A DNA stretch of 64,000 nt from an uncultured Clostridia bacterium (lineage in GTDB: Bacteria > Bacillota > Limnochordia > Darwinibacteriales > DTU012): positions 47,571-111,570 of the forward strand of contig FIZJ01000016.1 of the NCBI GenBank assembly GCA_900019385.1. Reading direction: 5' to 3'. The translations under genes were made by a program, and so were the position numbers. How positions within the stretch are numbered: position 1 is the first letter of the stretch; each line of letters starts with the position of its first letter. Positions 16,751 through 26,297 of the stretch are shown here, in pieces. The notes beneath the pieces were generated by a model. It was not told the DNA's origin, made no database searches, and was given only the letters and a program-made list of their open reading frames with translations.

Positions 16751-17518
16751 TCAGATTCTCAGCGACCATCCCGCATACCAGTGCACTTGGCCTTCCCGCC
16801 ATTTTATACCAGCTTCCAGCGAATAACCGTGGTTTCTCCAGGTCAAATCCAATCTCATTCCATCAGCCGTGTGCCAGGCGCCAGCCAACACCAGACTGTC
16901 AGCCAATGTGAGGCTGGCGCCGCAATCCACAGCCGCATGTGCAAAATCATACACGGCAAAAACCGACGCATCCAACTTTGAGGCAGGTGCGAAGTCATAT
17001 ATCGCACCGAGGGCGATTCCTTCAGTGCCGAATTCAAGTTGTGCAGTTAAATAACCGTCACCGTGAAGCTCCAAATAAGGTGTCAAACTAAGCCTGGGCT
17101 TGCCGACAAGATTGATTTCTCCTTTGGCTCCAGCCGCATCTTTTCCCAGCATTTGCTTGTATTCTGCCCTGATTCCTAGACGGTTGTCTCCCGCGAGGTT
17201 GCTGAAGAAATCCGGGTTTCCGCCGTAAACTGCGGCCGCATATTTGACATTCCCCACAAACACCTGTCTGCCGGCATGAAAATATCCCATGAGCCTTGGC
17301 TGCTGTGAGACGGCCACAACTCCGGAAACTGTGTCCTCCTGGTAACCGATGAATCCCATTAGACGCCTGGACACAGTCTCGATGTGAATTCCTGTAAACC
17401 ATTCCCCATCAGACTGCCCCACCAGCAGCCGGGATCCTGCCAAAGCCTGTCCCGGCAAGCAGAGCGCAACTGCCAGTATAACAACGGCGGCTGCGCCAAG
17501 CCTTAGTTTCCTTAACAT
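16751..17518 (-). CDS. Exported beta-rich protein of unknown function
   Basis: I do not recognise this 255-residue protein. It has a clear signal peptide (residues 1-27, ending QALAG). After that the sequence alternates polar and hydrophobic residues in short stretches rich in G, Y, W and F, separated by G/D/N turns, for example YLELHGDGYLTAQLEFG and VHWYAGWSLRI at the very end. That pattern fits amphipathic beta strands, as in small outer-membrane barrels, but secondary structure was judged by eye. It lies 11 bases after the LolA-like gene, in a four-gene set of exported proteins, and has no cysteine lipobox. Confidence 0.6.
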   Translation of the reverse strand: MLRKLRLGAAAVVILAVALCLPGQALAGSRLLVGQSDGEWFTGIHIETVSRRLMGFIGYQEDTVSGVVAVSQQPRLMGYFHAGRQVFVGNVKYAAAVYGGNPDFFSNLAGDNRLGIRAEYKQMLGKDAAGAKGEINLVGKPRLSLTPYLELHGDGYLTAQLEFGTEGIALGAIYDFAPASKLDASVFAVYDFAHAAVDCGASLTLADSLVLAGAWHTADGMRLDLTWRNHGYSLEAGIKWREGQVHWYAGWSLRI

Positions 17519-17529
17519 TCACGGCCCCC

Positions 17530-18222
17530 CTACATCTTCACCTTCATCGCATCCTCGGGCACTGCAAGCAGTTCTTCCGCAGACACACCCTTGTTGATCT
17601 CATACTCCGGAATCACAAGCTTGGCCAGGCATACTTCTCCGTCCCAATACTCAAACCTGACAGGCATGAAATCGGCATCAAACCACACATACTGCACTGC
17701 TTGATCCGAACTTCCTCCCGCAGATATCATCCCCACCATACTCTGATCAAGCTCTTTGATCTGCACCACATAGCTCAATCCCCGATCAGTTTGCTCGACC
17801 CTCAAAATCTCGCCTTTGACATCCTCGAATTGAATTGGCTTCTCAAAATCGCCGATGGGAAGGTCAAACCCGAACTCCTCCGCCGACTGCACAGGCATCA
17901 CCATGAGCATGTTCATCATAGGGACATATACGGACAATTCCTGCTTCTCAGCGTCGGCAATATAGAACTGGCCTTCGAGCACCTGGGGAGAGAGGAAGTC
18001 GATCCTAGTCAGTTTTGACTCTTTGATCCATTTGACTTCCATTTTCATGGTCATTTTTTGCCCAGACTCGACCACTTCCGCCTCGAACACTGCGCGCAAG
18101 TCGTCAATCGCCTCAAGCTTTTGCTCCACCTTTGCGGCCAACTGCTCAAAAGTCAGCTCCTGGGCCTGTACCACTCCGTTAATCATGAACAGACAGCAGA
18201 TTAAGATGACGATTCTTCTCAT
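17530..18222 (-). CDS. LolA-like outer-membrane lipoprotein-sorting protein
   Basis: Exported protein of 230 residues with a signal peptide (1-20). The body resembles the LolA/LolB-type half-barrel found in outer membrane lipoprotein-sorting proteins: an N-terminal helix (EQLAAKVEQKLEAIDDLRAVFE), then strands such as KMTMKMEVKWIKESKLTRIDF and a C-terminal YVWFDADFMPVRFEYWDG. In diderms LolA ferries lipoproteins to the outer membrane; monoderm Bacillota carry distant relatives of unknown role. It is grouped with an M48 protease and a beta-rich exported protein, which suggests envelope biogenesis. Confidence 0.7.
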   Translation of the reverse strand: MRRIVILICCLFMINGVVQAQELTFEQLAAKVEQKLEAIDDLRAVFEAEVVESGQKMTMKMEVKWIKESKLTRIDFLSPQVLEGQFYIADAEKQELSVYVPMMNMLMVMPVQSAEEFGFDLPIGDFEKPIQFEDVKGEILRVEQTDRGLSYVVQIKELDQSMVGMISAGGSSDQAVQYVWFDADFMPVRFEYWDGEVCLAKLVIPEYEINKGVSAEELLAVPEDAMKVKM

Positions 18223-18247
18223 TAGTTAACCACCTTTCAGTTTTGAA

Positions 18248-19609
18248 TTATAATCCTGGGCTCCCTGGAGCGGTCAAGCTGAAGCCCTCAAGGACATCCT
18301 GGCCTGCCTGTGGAGCCAACCGCTGCTTACGCTCTATGACCATGGGAATCGGCTCGGAAAGCTTGATTGGTTCGTATTTAGGCGCAGCGAGCCGATAGTA
18401 GTCTCCGCCGCTGTCCCTTAATACAATCCCAGATTCTTCCCAACGCACAATCCTGGCATTGATCTCAAGGCTTAAGCGCAGCCGGGTGATCTCTCCAAGA
18501 TAGCCAATCCAGATTTCAGGCGTGTCCCCGCCCATCACCTGATAGGCAAGCCTGGTTCCGTTGGGATCAAAGTATAAACCGCTGATCTGGCCGGAGTGGC
18601 CCATGTTCCAGCATTCAACGACACTGCCCTGACGGTTCCAAAACCAGATGTTTCCTTTACCCCGCTCCAGAACCGCTCCTGCTATCAACACTCCTCCCGG
18701 CGCAAAGGCAATGTCATTGACAGCCAGATCCTTAAGCCAATCCACATATTCTTGATTCTGCTGATCATACAGCGTATACAGCCGCTGCGGCGAATCACCA
18801 TCGTGAACCCTATTGACGATCAGAAATCTGTTTAAAGGATCTGTCCGGTTCTGATCTACGGCAGGCTCCTCCTCAGTGATCCGCTGCGGAGCTGGCCAGT
18901 AATCACCGACTGCAGCCAAAAGCTGCTCAATCCGAAGCCCGGGGTCCGGGTGTGTCTTGAAAACAGCTCCAACCTCTTGAGATGGCGGCAGCTCTTCCAA
19001 GTCGGACAGCAGATGAATGATTCCGGTCGGGTCGAATCCCGCCATCGCCATGTACTGCTGAGCCGTCTGATCTGCTTCCAGTTCTGCGTCGCGGTTGTAC
19101 CCCGATTGAACAACGTCAATCAAAGCCTGAGTCGCCACATGAACCTCCTGGGTCGTCGGCACCTCCAGCACATGCTTGCCCACTTCCACCAGCACGCCCA
19201 GGCCGAGCCGGCGCAAAAGTGCGTTTATACCATGTTTATTCACTACATGGGCAATCTCATGAGCCAATGCTCCGGCCAAGCGTTGGTCGTCGCCGCCCGC
19301 CAGCCTCAGCAACCCTTTGGTGACAAATATATAACCGCCGGGAAGCGAAAAGGCATTGATTTCGTACGAATCTAGAATGGTCAATGAGTACTCGCCGCTG
19401 TTGGCGACAGCAGTCAGCCTGTCAAAAATGGCTTTCACCCTCAGATAGTCATGAAGGGGAAGCTGAGCTTCTCCGCCATAAGCAGCCAATAGCCTTTCCT
19501 TGGCAGATGCGCCAACTGCTCGTTCGAACCTTGTAAACCCAGGTTCGGCGGCAGCGGCAGCCGCACTGAACAACAGCAATCCCGCAGCTAACAGCGCCAG
19601 GGCTCTCAC
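18248..19609 (-). CDS. Exported M48 metalloprotease with C-terminal propeller-like domain
   Basis: Signal peptide followed by an M48 zinc protease domain. The HExxH is ALAHEIAHVVNKHG (H117, E118, H121 in this numbering) and the third ligand lies in NRDAELEADQ (E178). About 200 C-terminal residues hold repeated beta stretches with W and D/G turns (NIWFWNRQGSVVECWN, EIWIGYLGEITRL), resembling a beta-propeller rather than the TPR tail of BepA. The GTG at 19609 is chosen: it overlaps the preceding stop as GTGA and has GGGAGG upstream; an earlier TTG is poorer. BepA-type relatives degrade misassembled outer-membrane proteins; that role here is inference. Confidence 0.85.
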   Translation of the reverse strand: MRALALLAAGLLLFSAAAAAAEPGFTRFERAVGASAKERLLAAYGGEAQLPLHDYLRVKAIFDRLTAVANSGEYSLTILDSYEINAFSLPGGYIFVTKGLLRLAGGDDQRLAGALAHEIAHVVNKHGINALLRRLGLGVLVEVGKHVLEVPTTQEVHVATQALIDVVQSGYNRDAELEADQTAQQYMAMAGFDPTGIIHLLSDLEELPPSQEVGAVFKTHPDPGLRIEQLLAAVGDYWPAPQRITEEEPAVDQNRTDPLNRFLIVNRVHDGDSPQRLYTLYDQQNQEYVDWLKDLAVNDIAFAPGGVLIAGAVLERGKGNIWFWNRQGSVVECWNMGHSGQISGLYFDPNGTRLAYQVMGGDTPEIWIGYLGEITRLRLSLEINARIVRWEESGIVLRDSGGDYYRLAAPKYEPIKLSEPIPMVIERKQRLAPQAGQDVLEGFSLTAPGSPGL

Positions 19610-20148
19610 TTGCCCACCTCCCAACCGAAGCTGGCGAGGATAGCGTCAAACTGGCGTTTGCTGTAGGCGTAGTGCGGCCTCGCATCGCTGAAGGTAATTG
19701 TCAGCCCCATTTGGTCTACGATCACAAAAATACGGTACTCTGTCCTCTCTTTCCTGCCCAGATAGCTGTATTCGACCTGGGCTGCCGTGATTCCATCAAG
19801 CTCGGCAGGAAACGGGCCGGTGAGGAGCTGGAAACCCTTCAGCCCGTATTCCGCGCCGTAATGGCCGGTTACTTTGTCTGCAAATACCATGGGATCGGAA
19901 AAAGCAATTTCCGGAAAATACTCGATATACAGCAGCTGTTCATGTTCGGGGCCGTAAAACACTAAAAGATCAGCTCCGCTTTCACCGGCCTGAAAAATCC
20001 ATCCGGAGGGAATCGTCAGCTGGAACAGCCGATACGGGTCGAAAAACCGTGCTTCCACAACCTCGGCCGCTTCTTCCCCGCTGGCTGCTGGAACGGACAC
20101 GCACAATGTAAGAACAAGAAACAGCAATATGCGCCGGCGCAGTTCCAC
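19606..20148 (-). CDS. Exported protein of unknown function
   Basis: First gene of the envelope cluster. GTG at 20148 is chosen because GGAAGGAGGG lies eight bases upstream and a signal peptide follows at once (RRRILLFLVLTLCVSVPAASG); the longer reading adds about 66 residues with no such signals. The mature part (about 155 residues) is mixed alpha/beta with FQLTIPSGWIF near its start, a pattern seen in PsbP-like or DUF1795-type lipid-associated proteins, but I cannot assign a family. It overlaps the M48 protease start by four bases, so the two are translationally coupled. Confidence 0.65.
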   Translation of the reverse strand: MELRRRILLFLVLTLCVSVPAASGEEAAEVVEARFFDPYRLFQLTIPSGWIFQAGESGADLLVFYGPEHEQLLYIEYFPEIAFSDPMVFADKVTGHYGAEYGLKGFQLLTGPFPAELDGITAAQVEYSYLGRKERTEYRIFVIVDQMGLTITFSDARPHYAYSKRQFDAILASFGWEVGK

Positions 20149-20281
20149 TGTTGAAACCCTCCTTCCGAGTGATCGCTGTGCTAAGACTGCATTCTTCACT
20201 CCTGAATCCAAATCCTTCCGGCCGGTGTTTCCGTCTGAAATAAACTGTAAACGGAAATCATATCGTTGAGGTGGATTGTGG

Positions 20282-21739
20282 ATGGATAACAAGTACAAAT
20301 GGCTTTTGGCAGCTCTTGCCGGCACCGCCGGGCTGTTCGCCGGCACCAGAATGCTCGCCCATCAAGCGGTAAAGCAGATCGGCAAGATCCTAACCACTGA
20401 TCCTTATCACGAAAACATTACCGAAATGTTCTCCGCCGTGTACCGAGTCGGAATTCAGAATGTCTGGGAGGCAAACCTTAGAGCGGAAACAGGCAAAGTG
20501 ATCAACCGGCCGTTGGGATCCCCCCGAAAAATGATCAATTTCGACGGGCTGGCTTTCAGTCCGGTTTTCCTCACCCGACTGCCCACTCCACATCAGGTCA
20601 AAATCGACACCAGGACTGTTATCGGCAAAAGCTGCCAAAAACCCTTGATTCTATCCACCCCGATCATCATATCGGGAATGGCCTACGGCCTTGCCTTGTC
20701 GAAGGAAGCCAAAATGGCGCTGGCCAAAGGTTCTGCAATGGCAGGGACAGCCACCAACACTGGTGAGGGCCTCTGGCTGCCGGAAGAAAGGGACTTGGCT
20801 GCCAACCTGATCATCCAGTACAACCGCGGCAATTGGAGCAAAGACCCGGACATCCTCAAACAAGCAGACATGATCGAGATCCAACTGGGCCAAGGCGCGA
20901 TAGCCGGGATCAGCCACTATACACCCGCCGACAAGCTGCCTGCTGAAGTACTGCCGAAAATGAGGCTGGACAAGCGGATGGATCTGGTGATCAAATCCTA
21001 TCATCAGGAGTTTCTCGAGCCTGGGGGCTTTGCCAAACTGGTGGACAGGCTGCGCAAGATCACCGGTGGGGTGCCAATCGGGATCAAAATGGCGTTTACC
21101 AACACCCTGGAGCACGATATTGACATCGCGGCTGAAGCCGGGGTCGACGTGCTCGCTCTCGAAGGCACTACAGCCGCCACCAAAGGCGCGCCGCCGATCA
21201 TCGAAGATGATTTTGGTTTGCCCACGATTATCGGACTCTGCCGCGCCGTGGAACACCTGGAAAAACGGGGCCTCAAGGACAAGATCAGTCTGATCGTCTC
21301 CGGAGGCTTTTTCACCCCCGGTGACATGCTCAAAGCCCTCGCCCTGGGAGCTAACGCTGTCTACATTGGTTCTATCGCTTTGTTCGCCATGAGCCACACT
21401 CAGTCATTCGAAGCGCTCCCTTTTGAGCCGCCAACTCAGATTGTCTGGCAAACAGGCAAGTACCGAACACGCTTCAATTGGAAGAAAGGCGCTGTGTCGC
21501 TGGCCAAGTTCATCACCTCATGCACCCTTGAGATGGCCGAGGGAGTACGGGCGTTGGGCAAAACCGCCATCAGCCAGGTTGACCGTTCCGACTTGATCGC
21601 CCTCGATGAAACCACAGCAGCCGTTACCGGTGTTCCTGCGGCGTGGCATCGTATACCCCAATCCGATCATCCCGGGAATAGTCAAAGATCAGAATCTGCA
21701 TCTGCCGCTCCGGCCTCGCCTGCCAAGGATAAACCTTAA
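20282..21739 (+). CDS. FMN-binding glutamate synthase-family protein
   Basis: Protein of 485 residues with an N-terminal membrane-anchor-like segment (about 6-25) and the FMN-binding barrel of the glutamate synthase central domain. Characteristic pieces are STPIIISGMAYGLALSKEAK, NTGEGLWLPEE, IEIQLGQGAIAG, PIGIKMAFTN and the phosphate-binding VSGGFFTPGDMLKALALGANAVYIG. It lacks the glutaminase domain of GltB, so it is the stand-alone type whose physiological reaction is unproven. ATG at 20282 follows GAGGTGG by seven bases; the TTG six bases earlier is less likely. The last 116 bases overlap the radical SAM gene tail to tail. Confidence 0.8.
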   Translation: MDNKYKWLLAALAGTAGLFAGTRMLAHQAVKQIGKILTTDPYHENITEMFSAVYRVGIQNVWEANLRAETGKVINRPLGSPRKMINFDGLAFSPVFLTRLPTPHQVKIDTRTVIGKSCQKPLILSTPIIISGMAYGLALSKEAKMALAKGSAMAGTATNTGEGLWLPEERDLAANLIIQYNRGNWSKDPDILKQADMIEIQLGQGAIAGISHYTPADKLPAEVLPKMRLDKRMDLVIKSYHQEFLEPGGFAKLVDRLRKITGGVPIGIKMAFTNTLEHDIDIAAEAGVDVLALEGTTAATKGAPPIIEDDFGLPTIIGLCRAVEHLEKRGLKDKISLIVSGGFFTPGDMLKALALGANAVYIGSIALFAMSHTQSFEALPFEPPTQIVWQTGKYRTRFNWKKGAVSLAKFITSCTLEMAEGVRALGKTAISQVDRSDLIALDETTAAVTGVPAAWHRIPQSDHPGNSQRSESASAAPASPAKDKP

Positions 21740-23354
21740 AATCGAAAAGCTCTACCGCAAAAAGCCTGCCAAGCTCCCGCGGCGCAAGCATACGAGTGGC
21801 AAGATGGGGCAGATACCGGAAAACGGTGCCGTCCCGAAGCATACGCCGCTTCAGTTCATTTGCCGGTTTCCCCTGCATCCATCCAGGTGTGGCCTGCTTC
21901 CGTTCATGAGCGCGAAAATCAAAGCGCAGATAGTTCAACAGTACCGGATCCTGCCTCCCCGCCAGTTCCCACAGCAACCGGTACAGAGTCGGAAGACTGT
22001 GGGACACCAGGTGCAGCGATGATGCCTTCCACTTTTGAGCGAGGAACTCAAAGAACCTGAAGGGGCGGTCATGATCACGGGCGATCAGATAATCAAGGCT
22101 GGATTTGAAACGGCCGGAATTGTAATAGCATTCTACCAGCTCCTCAATCACTTTGAGGAATGCCAACTCTGGGTAACTGATAGCGTTGGTCTGCAAAACC
22201 TCGTAAGGAGCCCGGCCTGTAAACCTGCATCCAAACTCTGAAGCCCGTTCCCGCAGGCGCGATCCTTTCAGCAGCTTTAAAAAACCAAGCTGAATCTTGG
22301 TTGGTTCCAAGTTGTAAACAAAGTCGAAGGAATGGCCGAAGCGTTCATAGCTCTCCTCAGGAAGGCCGGCGATCAGATCGAGCAGAAACCGCACTTTGGT
22401 CCGCTCCCGCAGTTTCCTGCAGTTGACTGCAAGTTTCTCGAGGTCTGTGGTTCTGCCGATCTCGTTTAGAGTTGCGAGATTGGTGGACTGCACCCCGATT
22501 TCAAACTGAAAACGGTTGGCTGGAGCCTTCTCCAAAACCTGAATCATTTCTTCAGTCAAAAGATCACCACCGATTTCCAGTTGAAACCTGGTGGCCGTAT
22601 CCAGCCCGCTCATGAATTCAATCAGCTCCAGCGCCCGCTTGGGATTACAGTTGAACGTGCGGTCGACAAACCTGATCTGATCAACGCCAAGGCTTGCCAG
22701 TCTTTCCAGATCGGCCTTGACTTGATCCAAGGGGAAATACCTCACTGCCCCTGTCCGGGACGAAAGGCAGTACTGGCACCGGAATGGACAGCCGCGGCTG
22801 GCCTCGTAGTAGACAATCTTGTTTTCCAGTTCGTCGAGATCACTCAAGTATGGGCTGGGGATGTTGTCCAGGTTCATGGTGATTTGGGGATTGGCTGCTA
22901 TCCGCCCTTCTGCCCGGAATACCAAGGATGGAACTCGTTCTAGCTCCTCTCCTGTGGGATGGGCACTGTTTTCCAACACATCCAGCAGCCTCAGCAGCGG
23001 TTCCTCTCCCTCGCCGGCAATAATGTAATCAATGTTGGGATTAGATCCAAGCAACGCCTCGGCGTCATACGACACTTCCGGCCCTCCCAGGATCACTTTC
23101 ACACTCGGCAGCACTTTCTTGAGATCGCTAGTCAGCACCAGAGTTTGCTCAATGTTCCAAATATAACAAGAAAACCCCACCACATCGGGGTTTTCATCCA
23201 CCAGCTCCGAAAGAATCAGATCGAGCTGCTGGTTAATATTGAACTCCCGCACAACCAGCCTGGGAAAGGCCGGCCTGCAGTAAGCCCGAAGGTAACGCAG
23301 GGCCAGACTGTGATGGGTATATTTGGCGTTTAACGTGGCCAGGACAATCTTCAT
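21624..23354 (-). CDS. Cobalamin-binding-type radical SAM protein with DUF4080
   Basis: The 576-residue protein begins NAKYTHHSLALRYLRAY, typical of the B12-binding-like Rossmann domain of this family (about 1-140, with VILGGPEVSYDAE). The radical SAM core follows with the cluster motif C189-PFR-C193-QY-C196. The last 180 residues match the DUF4080 tail by position and content. No substrate is known for the family. The gene follows the nucleoside kinase by 18 bases in one transcription unit. Its 3' end overlaps the glutamate synthase-like gene by 116 bases. Confidence 0.82.
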   Translation of the reverse strand: MKIVLATLNAKYTHHSLALRYLRAYCRPAFPRLVVREFNINQQLDLILSELVDENPDVVGFSCYIWNIEQTLVLTSDLKKVLPSVKVILGGPEVSYDAEALLGSNPNIDYIIAGEGEEPLLRLLDVLENSAHPTGEELERVPSLVFRAEGRIAANPQITMNLDNIPSPYLSDLDELENKIVYYEASRGCPFRCQYCLSSRTGAVRYFPLDQVKADLERLASLGVDQIRFVDRTFNCNPKRALELIEFMSGLDTATRFQLEIGGDLLTEEMIQVLEKAPANRFQFEIGVQSTNLATLNEIGRTTDLEKLAVNCRKLRERTKVRFLLDLIAGLPEESYERFGHSFDFVYNLEPTKIQLGFLKLLKGSRLRERASEFGCRFTGRAPYEVLQTNAISYPELAFLKVIEELVECYYNSGRFKSSLDYLIARDHDRPFRFFEFLAQKWKASSLHLVSHSLPTLYRLLWELAGRQDPVLLNYLRFDFRAHERKQATPGWMQGKPANELKRRMLRDGTVFRYLPHLATRMLAPRELGRLFAVELFDFKVYPWQARPERQMQILIFDYSRDDRIGVYDATPQEHR

Positions 23355-23372
23355 CGGCTATCGCATCCTTTG

Positions 23373-25043
23373 TTATACCTGAAAACAGGAACCTCCGAGG
23401 AACTCTCTCAAGATTGAGTTGCACGGGATATCATCTTCCGACGGCATGGGTCTGAAATAGCTGAGAATCCTCAACAGCCGCTGGGCCACGGCATAGGCCG
23501 GTTCGGCCTTGGGTATTTCTTTAAGCAGCGGTTCCGCGTATTTTTTCAACACGGCCAGTTCGTAGTCCATTGCTGAATTGAACATCACATCCGCATCTTC
23601 CTGGAACGGGAAGATGTGCTTTTCCTCGCCGCGGCGGACCAAAGGCCAGCGGTAAATCGTGTCCAACGCTGAATGAGCGCGGAACTGGTGATCCCGTACG
23701 ATGCGCCTGATCAAGCGGGCATCGGTTGTGGGAATCCTGGTATGATCGTCAATATTGATTTGTGTTATGGCACTGATGTATACCTTGAACTTGCGGCCTT
23801 TGGGAATGGCAGCGGTGAGCTTGTCGTTCAGCCCATGAATTCCTTCGACAATGATCGGCTGATCCGGGCCGATCTGCAGTATCCGGTTGTTCCATTCCCG
23901 GCGCCCTTTCTGGAAATTGTACGTGGGAACGTTCACCGCCTCTCCCTGAATCAGTTTGGAGAGGTGCTCGTTGAACAGCTTGATATCGATTGCTTCCAGG
24001 GCTTCAAAGTCATAGTTGCCGTCTTCGTCGACAGGAGTCTTGTCACGGTCCACAAAATAATCATCCAGGCCGATCACCACCGGGTGGAGATGGTTGATCC
24101 TAAGCTGAATCAACAGCCGTTGGGCAAATGTGGTTTTGCCCGATGAAGACGGGCCGGCGATTAACACAATCCGCAGGCGGTCCCGGTCTTGCGCGATGCG
24201 GTCGGCGATCTTGGCAATCTGCTTTTCATGGTATGCTTCGCAGATTCTGATCAAATCACCATATCTATTCGAAGCGACCACTTCGTTTAGTTCCGCCACA
24301 TTGCTGATGCTGACCGTTTTACCCCACTTCTCCGTTTCGTAGTAGACATTGGCCAGCTTGCCGTGTTCCACGTACTCGGGAATTTCCGCAGGATTGCTCA
24401 CTTTTGGGAACTCCAGGATAAATCCTGGCAGGTAAAAACGCAGCTTGAACAAGAGCAAACAGCCGGTTGAAGGAACAAAGACATCCGCCAGCGTATCGTA
24501 ATAGTCGCCGCAGCTGTGGACCATAATTTCCTGATCTGGCATCTGACTGTACAGTTTCACTTTGTCTTGCAGATTCTGCCGGGCGAAGATGGCAATCGCT
24601 TCGTCCCGGGGCAGGACATGCCTGACGATAGGCTCATCGGCGAGGATGATATCCATCATCCTCTTTTCGATCCGCTTCACATCTTCTTCAACCAGGGGCT
24701 GTTCCGCCTCGATTTCCCCATACAAGCCGTTGCTCAGCGCATGTTCGATATGAACACGGCAGTTGGGGAGGACTTCCCTTGCCGCCCTGATCAGGACAAA
24801 AACAAGGCTGCTGCGGTAAACCCGCATCCCGTCATCTGTCGTCAGATCAAGCAGCCTCACCGAGCAATCATGCTCCAAACGATAATCAAGGCTGCACAAT
24901 ACGTTGTCAACATGGGCGGCCACAACCTTGGCGGAGATATTCTGCATATCTACTAATTCCAGCAGGGTTGTTCCCCGCGGCACTATAATACTTCCTCCGT
25001 GAAGCTGGACAGTGATCGTCCGATCCACTTCTGTCACCACCAC
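23373..25043 (-). CDS. Nucleoside (uridine) kinase fused to TGS and ThrRS-like N-terminal domains
   Basis: Residues 5-70 form a TGS-like domain, 80-230 resemble the second domain of threonyl-tRNA synthetase (VHIEHALSNGLYGEI), and 290-500 are a uridine kinase/phosphoribulokinase-like P-loop domain with GPSSSGKTT (297-305), VIGLDDYFVDRDKTP and IVEGIHGLND. This fusion is common in clostridia and is annotated as a nucleoside kinase. The 556-residue length fits. The start is uncertain: it is a run of GTG codons at 25043 with no clear ribosome site. Confidence 0.85.
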   Translation of the reverse strand: MVVTEVDRTITVQLHGGSIIVPRGTTLLELVDMQNISAKVVAAHVDNVLCSLDYRLEHDCSVRLLDLTTDDGMRVYRSSLVFVLIRAAREVLPNCRVHIEHALSNGLYGEIEAEQPLVEEDVKRIEKRMMDIILADEPIVRHVLPRDEAIAIFARQNLQDKVKLYSQMPDQEIMVHSCGDYYDTLADVFVPSTGCLLLFKLRFYLPGFILEFPKVSNPAEIPEYVEHGKLANVYYETEKWGKTVSISNVAELNEVVASNRYGDLIRICEAYHEKQIAKIADRIAQDRDRLRIVLIAGPSSSGKTTFAQRLLIQLRINHLHPVVIGLDDYFVDRDKTPVDEDGNYDFEALEAIDIKLFNEHLSKLIQGEAVNVPTYNFQKGRREWNNRILQIGPDQPIIVEGIHGLNDKLTAAIPKGRKFKVYISAITQINIDDHTRIPTTDARLIRRIVRDHQFRAHSALDTIYRWPLVRRGEEKHIFPFQEDADVMFNSAMDYELAVLKKYAEPLLKEIPKAEPAYAVAQRLLRILSYFRPMPSEDDIPCNSILREFLGGSCFQV

Positions 25044-25174
25044 ATCATGAAATTGCGCCAGTCTAGGTTATTATTTCTCCTCAAAAGCAGCAATACCTTT
25101 TTACTGCCGACTCCGGCAGGACATCGCCTGCGAACAGAGAAAACAATAGTAATTTTGGAAGGAGGAATCATTCA

Positions 25175-26287
25175 ATGCATATCAATCGGGAACGGTTAGT
25201 CAACGAGTTTCTGACTTTGGTCCAAATTGACAGTTTCGCCGGCGAAGAAAGAGAGATTGCCGATTACCTGCGCAGGCAGCTGACCGAACTCGGCTTGGAT
25301 GTGACCGAGGACGACGCAGGAAAAACCATCGGCGGCAGCGCGGGGAACATCATTGCACAACTTCCAGGCAGAAGCGATAAACCCACCATCATGTTCTGTG
25401 CCCATATGGACCGTGTAGCGCCGGGCAAAGGGATCAAGCCGGTGGTTGAAGACGGGATCATCAGATCTGACGGTACGACCATCCTTGGCGCCGATGATGC
25501 GGCAGGTATCGCCGCCATTTTGGAAGCGCTGCGGGTAGTCAAGGAAGCCGGCGTGCCCCACGGCAGCCTGGAAGTAGTGTTCACCATCGCAGAAGAAGGC
25601 GGGCTCTTCGGCGCCAAAGCCTTGGACCGTTCCAGACTGAAGGCCGATTTTGCCTATTTCCTTGACAGCAACGACCAGGTGGGCGCTATTATCAACCGGG
25701 CGCCTTCCCATCAAAACCTTGACTTCACTTTCCACGGCAAGGCCGCCCATGCCGGTGTCAGCCCAGAGTTGGGCATCAATGCCATCAGGATAGCTGCCGA
25801 AGCCATCGCCTCTATGAACCTGGGGCGGATCGATCACGAAACAACGGCCAATGCTGGAGTGATTCACGGCGGGATGGCCACGAATATAGTTCCGGAAACC
25901 TGCACTGTCAAATGTGAAGCCCGGTCTTTGGACCCGGCCAAGCTGAAAACGCAAGTGGATCATATGATGGCCGCGGCGCAAAACAGCGCTGCCAAATACG
26001 AATCCAAAGTCGACATTAAGCTCACGGATTGCTATCCGGCCTATACCATTCCTGATTCTCATCCTGTCATCCAATTGGCCGCCAAGGCCTGCCGGGCAAT
26101 CGGCGTGAATCCTCTGACTAAAGGTACCGGCGGCGGCAGCGACGCCAACATCCTCAACGGCAAAGGCCTACCCTCTGTAGTATTGGGCTTGAACTACAAG
26201 GACGCTCATTCCACTAGGGAATCCATGGCAGTCGAGGATTTGGTCAAAGTGACCGAACTAGTGGTGTCTATCATCGAGCATGCATAG
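25175..26287 (+). CDS. M20-family metallopeptidase, peptidase T-like
   Basis: Di-zinc aminopeptidase or related amidohydrolase of 370 residues. Metal-site residues follow the M20 pattern: H77 and D79 (CAHMDRV), bridging D107 (LGADDAAG), catalytic E140 with E141 (IAEEGG), D164 (FLDSND), and a late histidine in NYKDAHSTRE. A dimerisation domain (about 180-290) interrupts the catalytic one. Closest in style to the PepT-like tripeptidases of Bacillota. Ribosome site GGAAGGAGG. The ogt gene starts directly downstream. Confidence 0.88.
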   Translation: MHINRERLVNEFLTLVQIDSFAGEEREIADYLRRQLTELGLDVTEDDAGKTIGGSAGNIIAQLPGRSDKPTIMFCAHMDRVAPGKGIKPVVEDGIIRSDGTTILGADDAAGIAAILEALRVVKEAGVPHGSLEVVFTIAEEGGLFGAKALDRSRLKADFAYFLDSNDQVGAIINRAPSHQNLDFTFHGKAAHAGVSPELGINAIRIAAEAIASMNLGRIDHETTANAGVIHGGMATNIVPETCTVKCEARSLDPAKLKTQVDHMMAAAQNSAAKYESKVDIKLTDCYPAYTIPDSHPVIQLAAKACRAIGVNPLTKGTGGGSDANILNGKGLPSVVLGLNYKDAHSTRESMAVEDLVKVTELVVSIIEHA

Positions 26288-26297
26288 GAGAATGGAA

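Noticed and set aside
20651..21397. Minus-strand 248-codon ORF inside the glutamate synthase-like gene
   Set aside because: Antisense shadow of a protein with strong motif support.
25196..26074. Minus-strand 292-codon ORF inside the M20 peptidase gene
   Set aside because: Antisense shadow; the plus-strand gene has all metal ligands.
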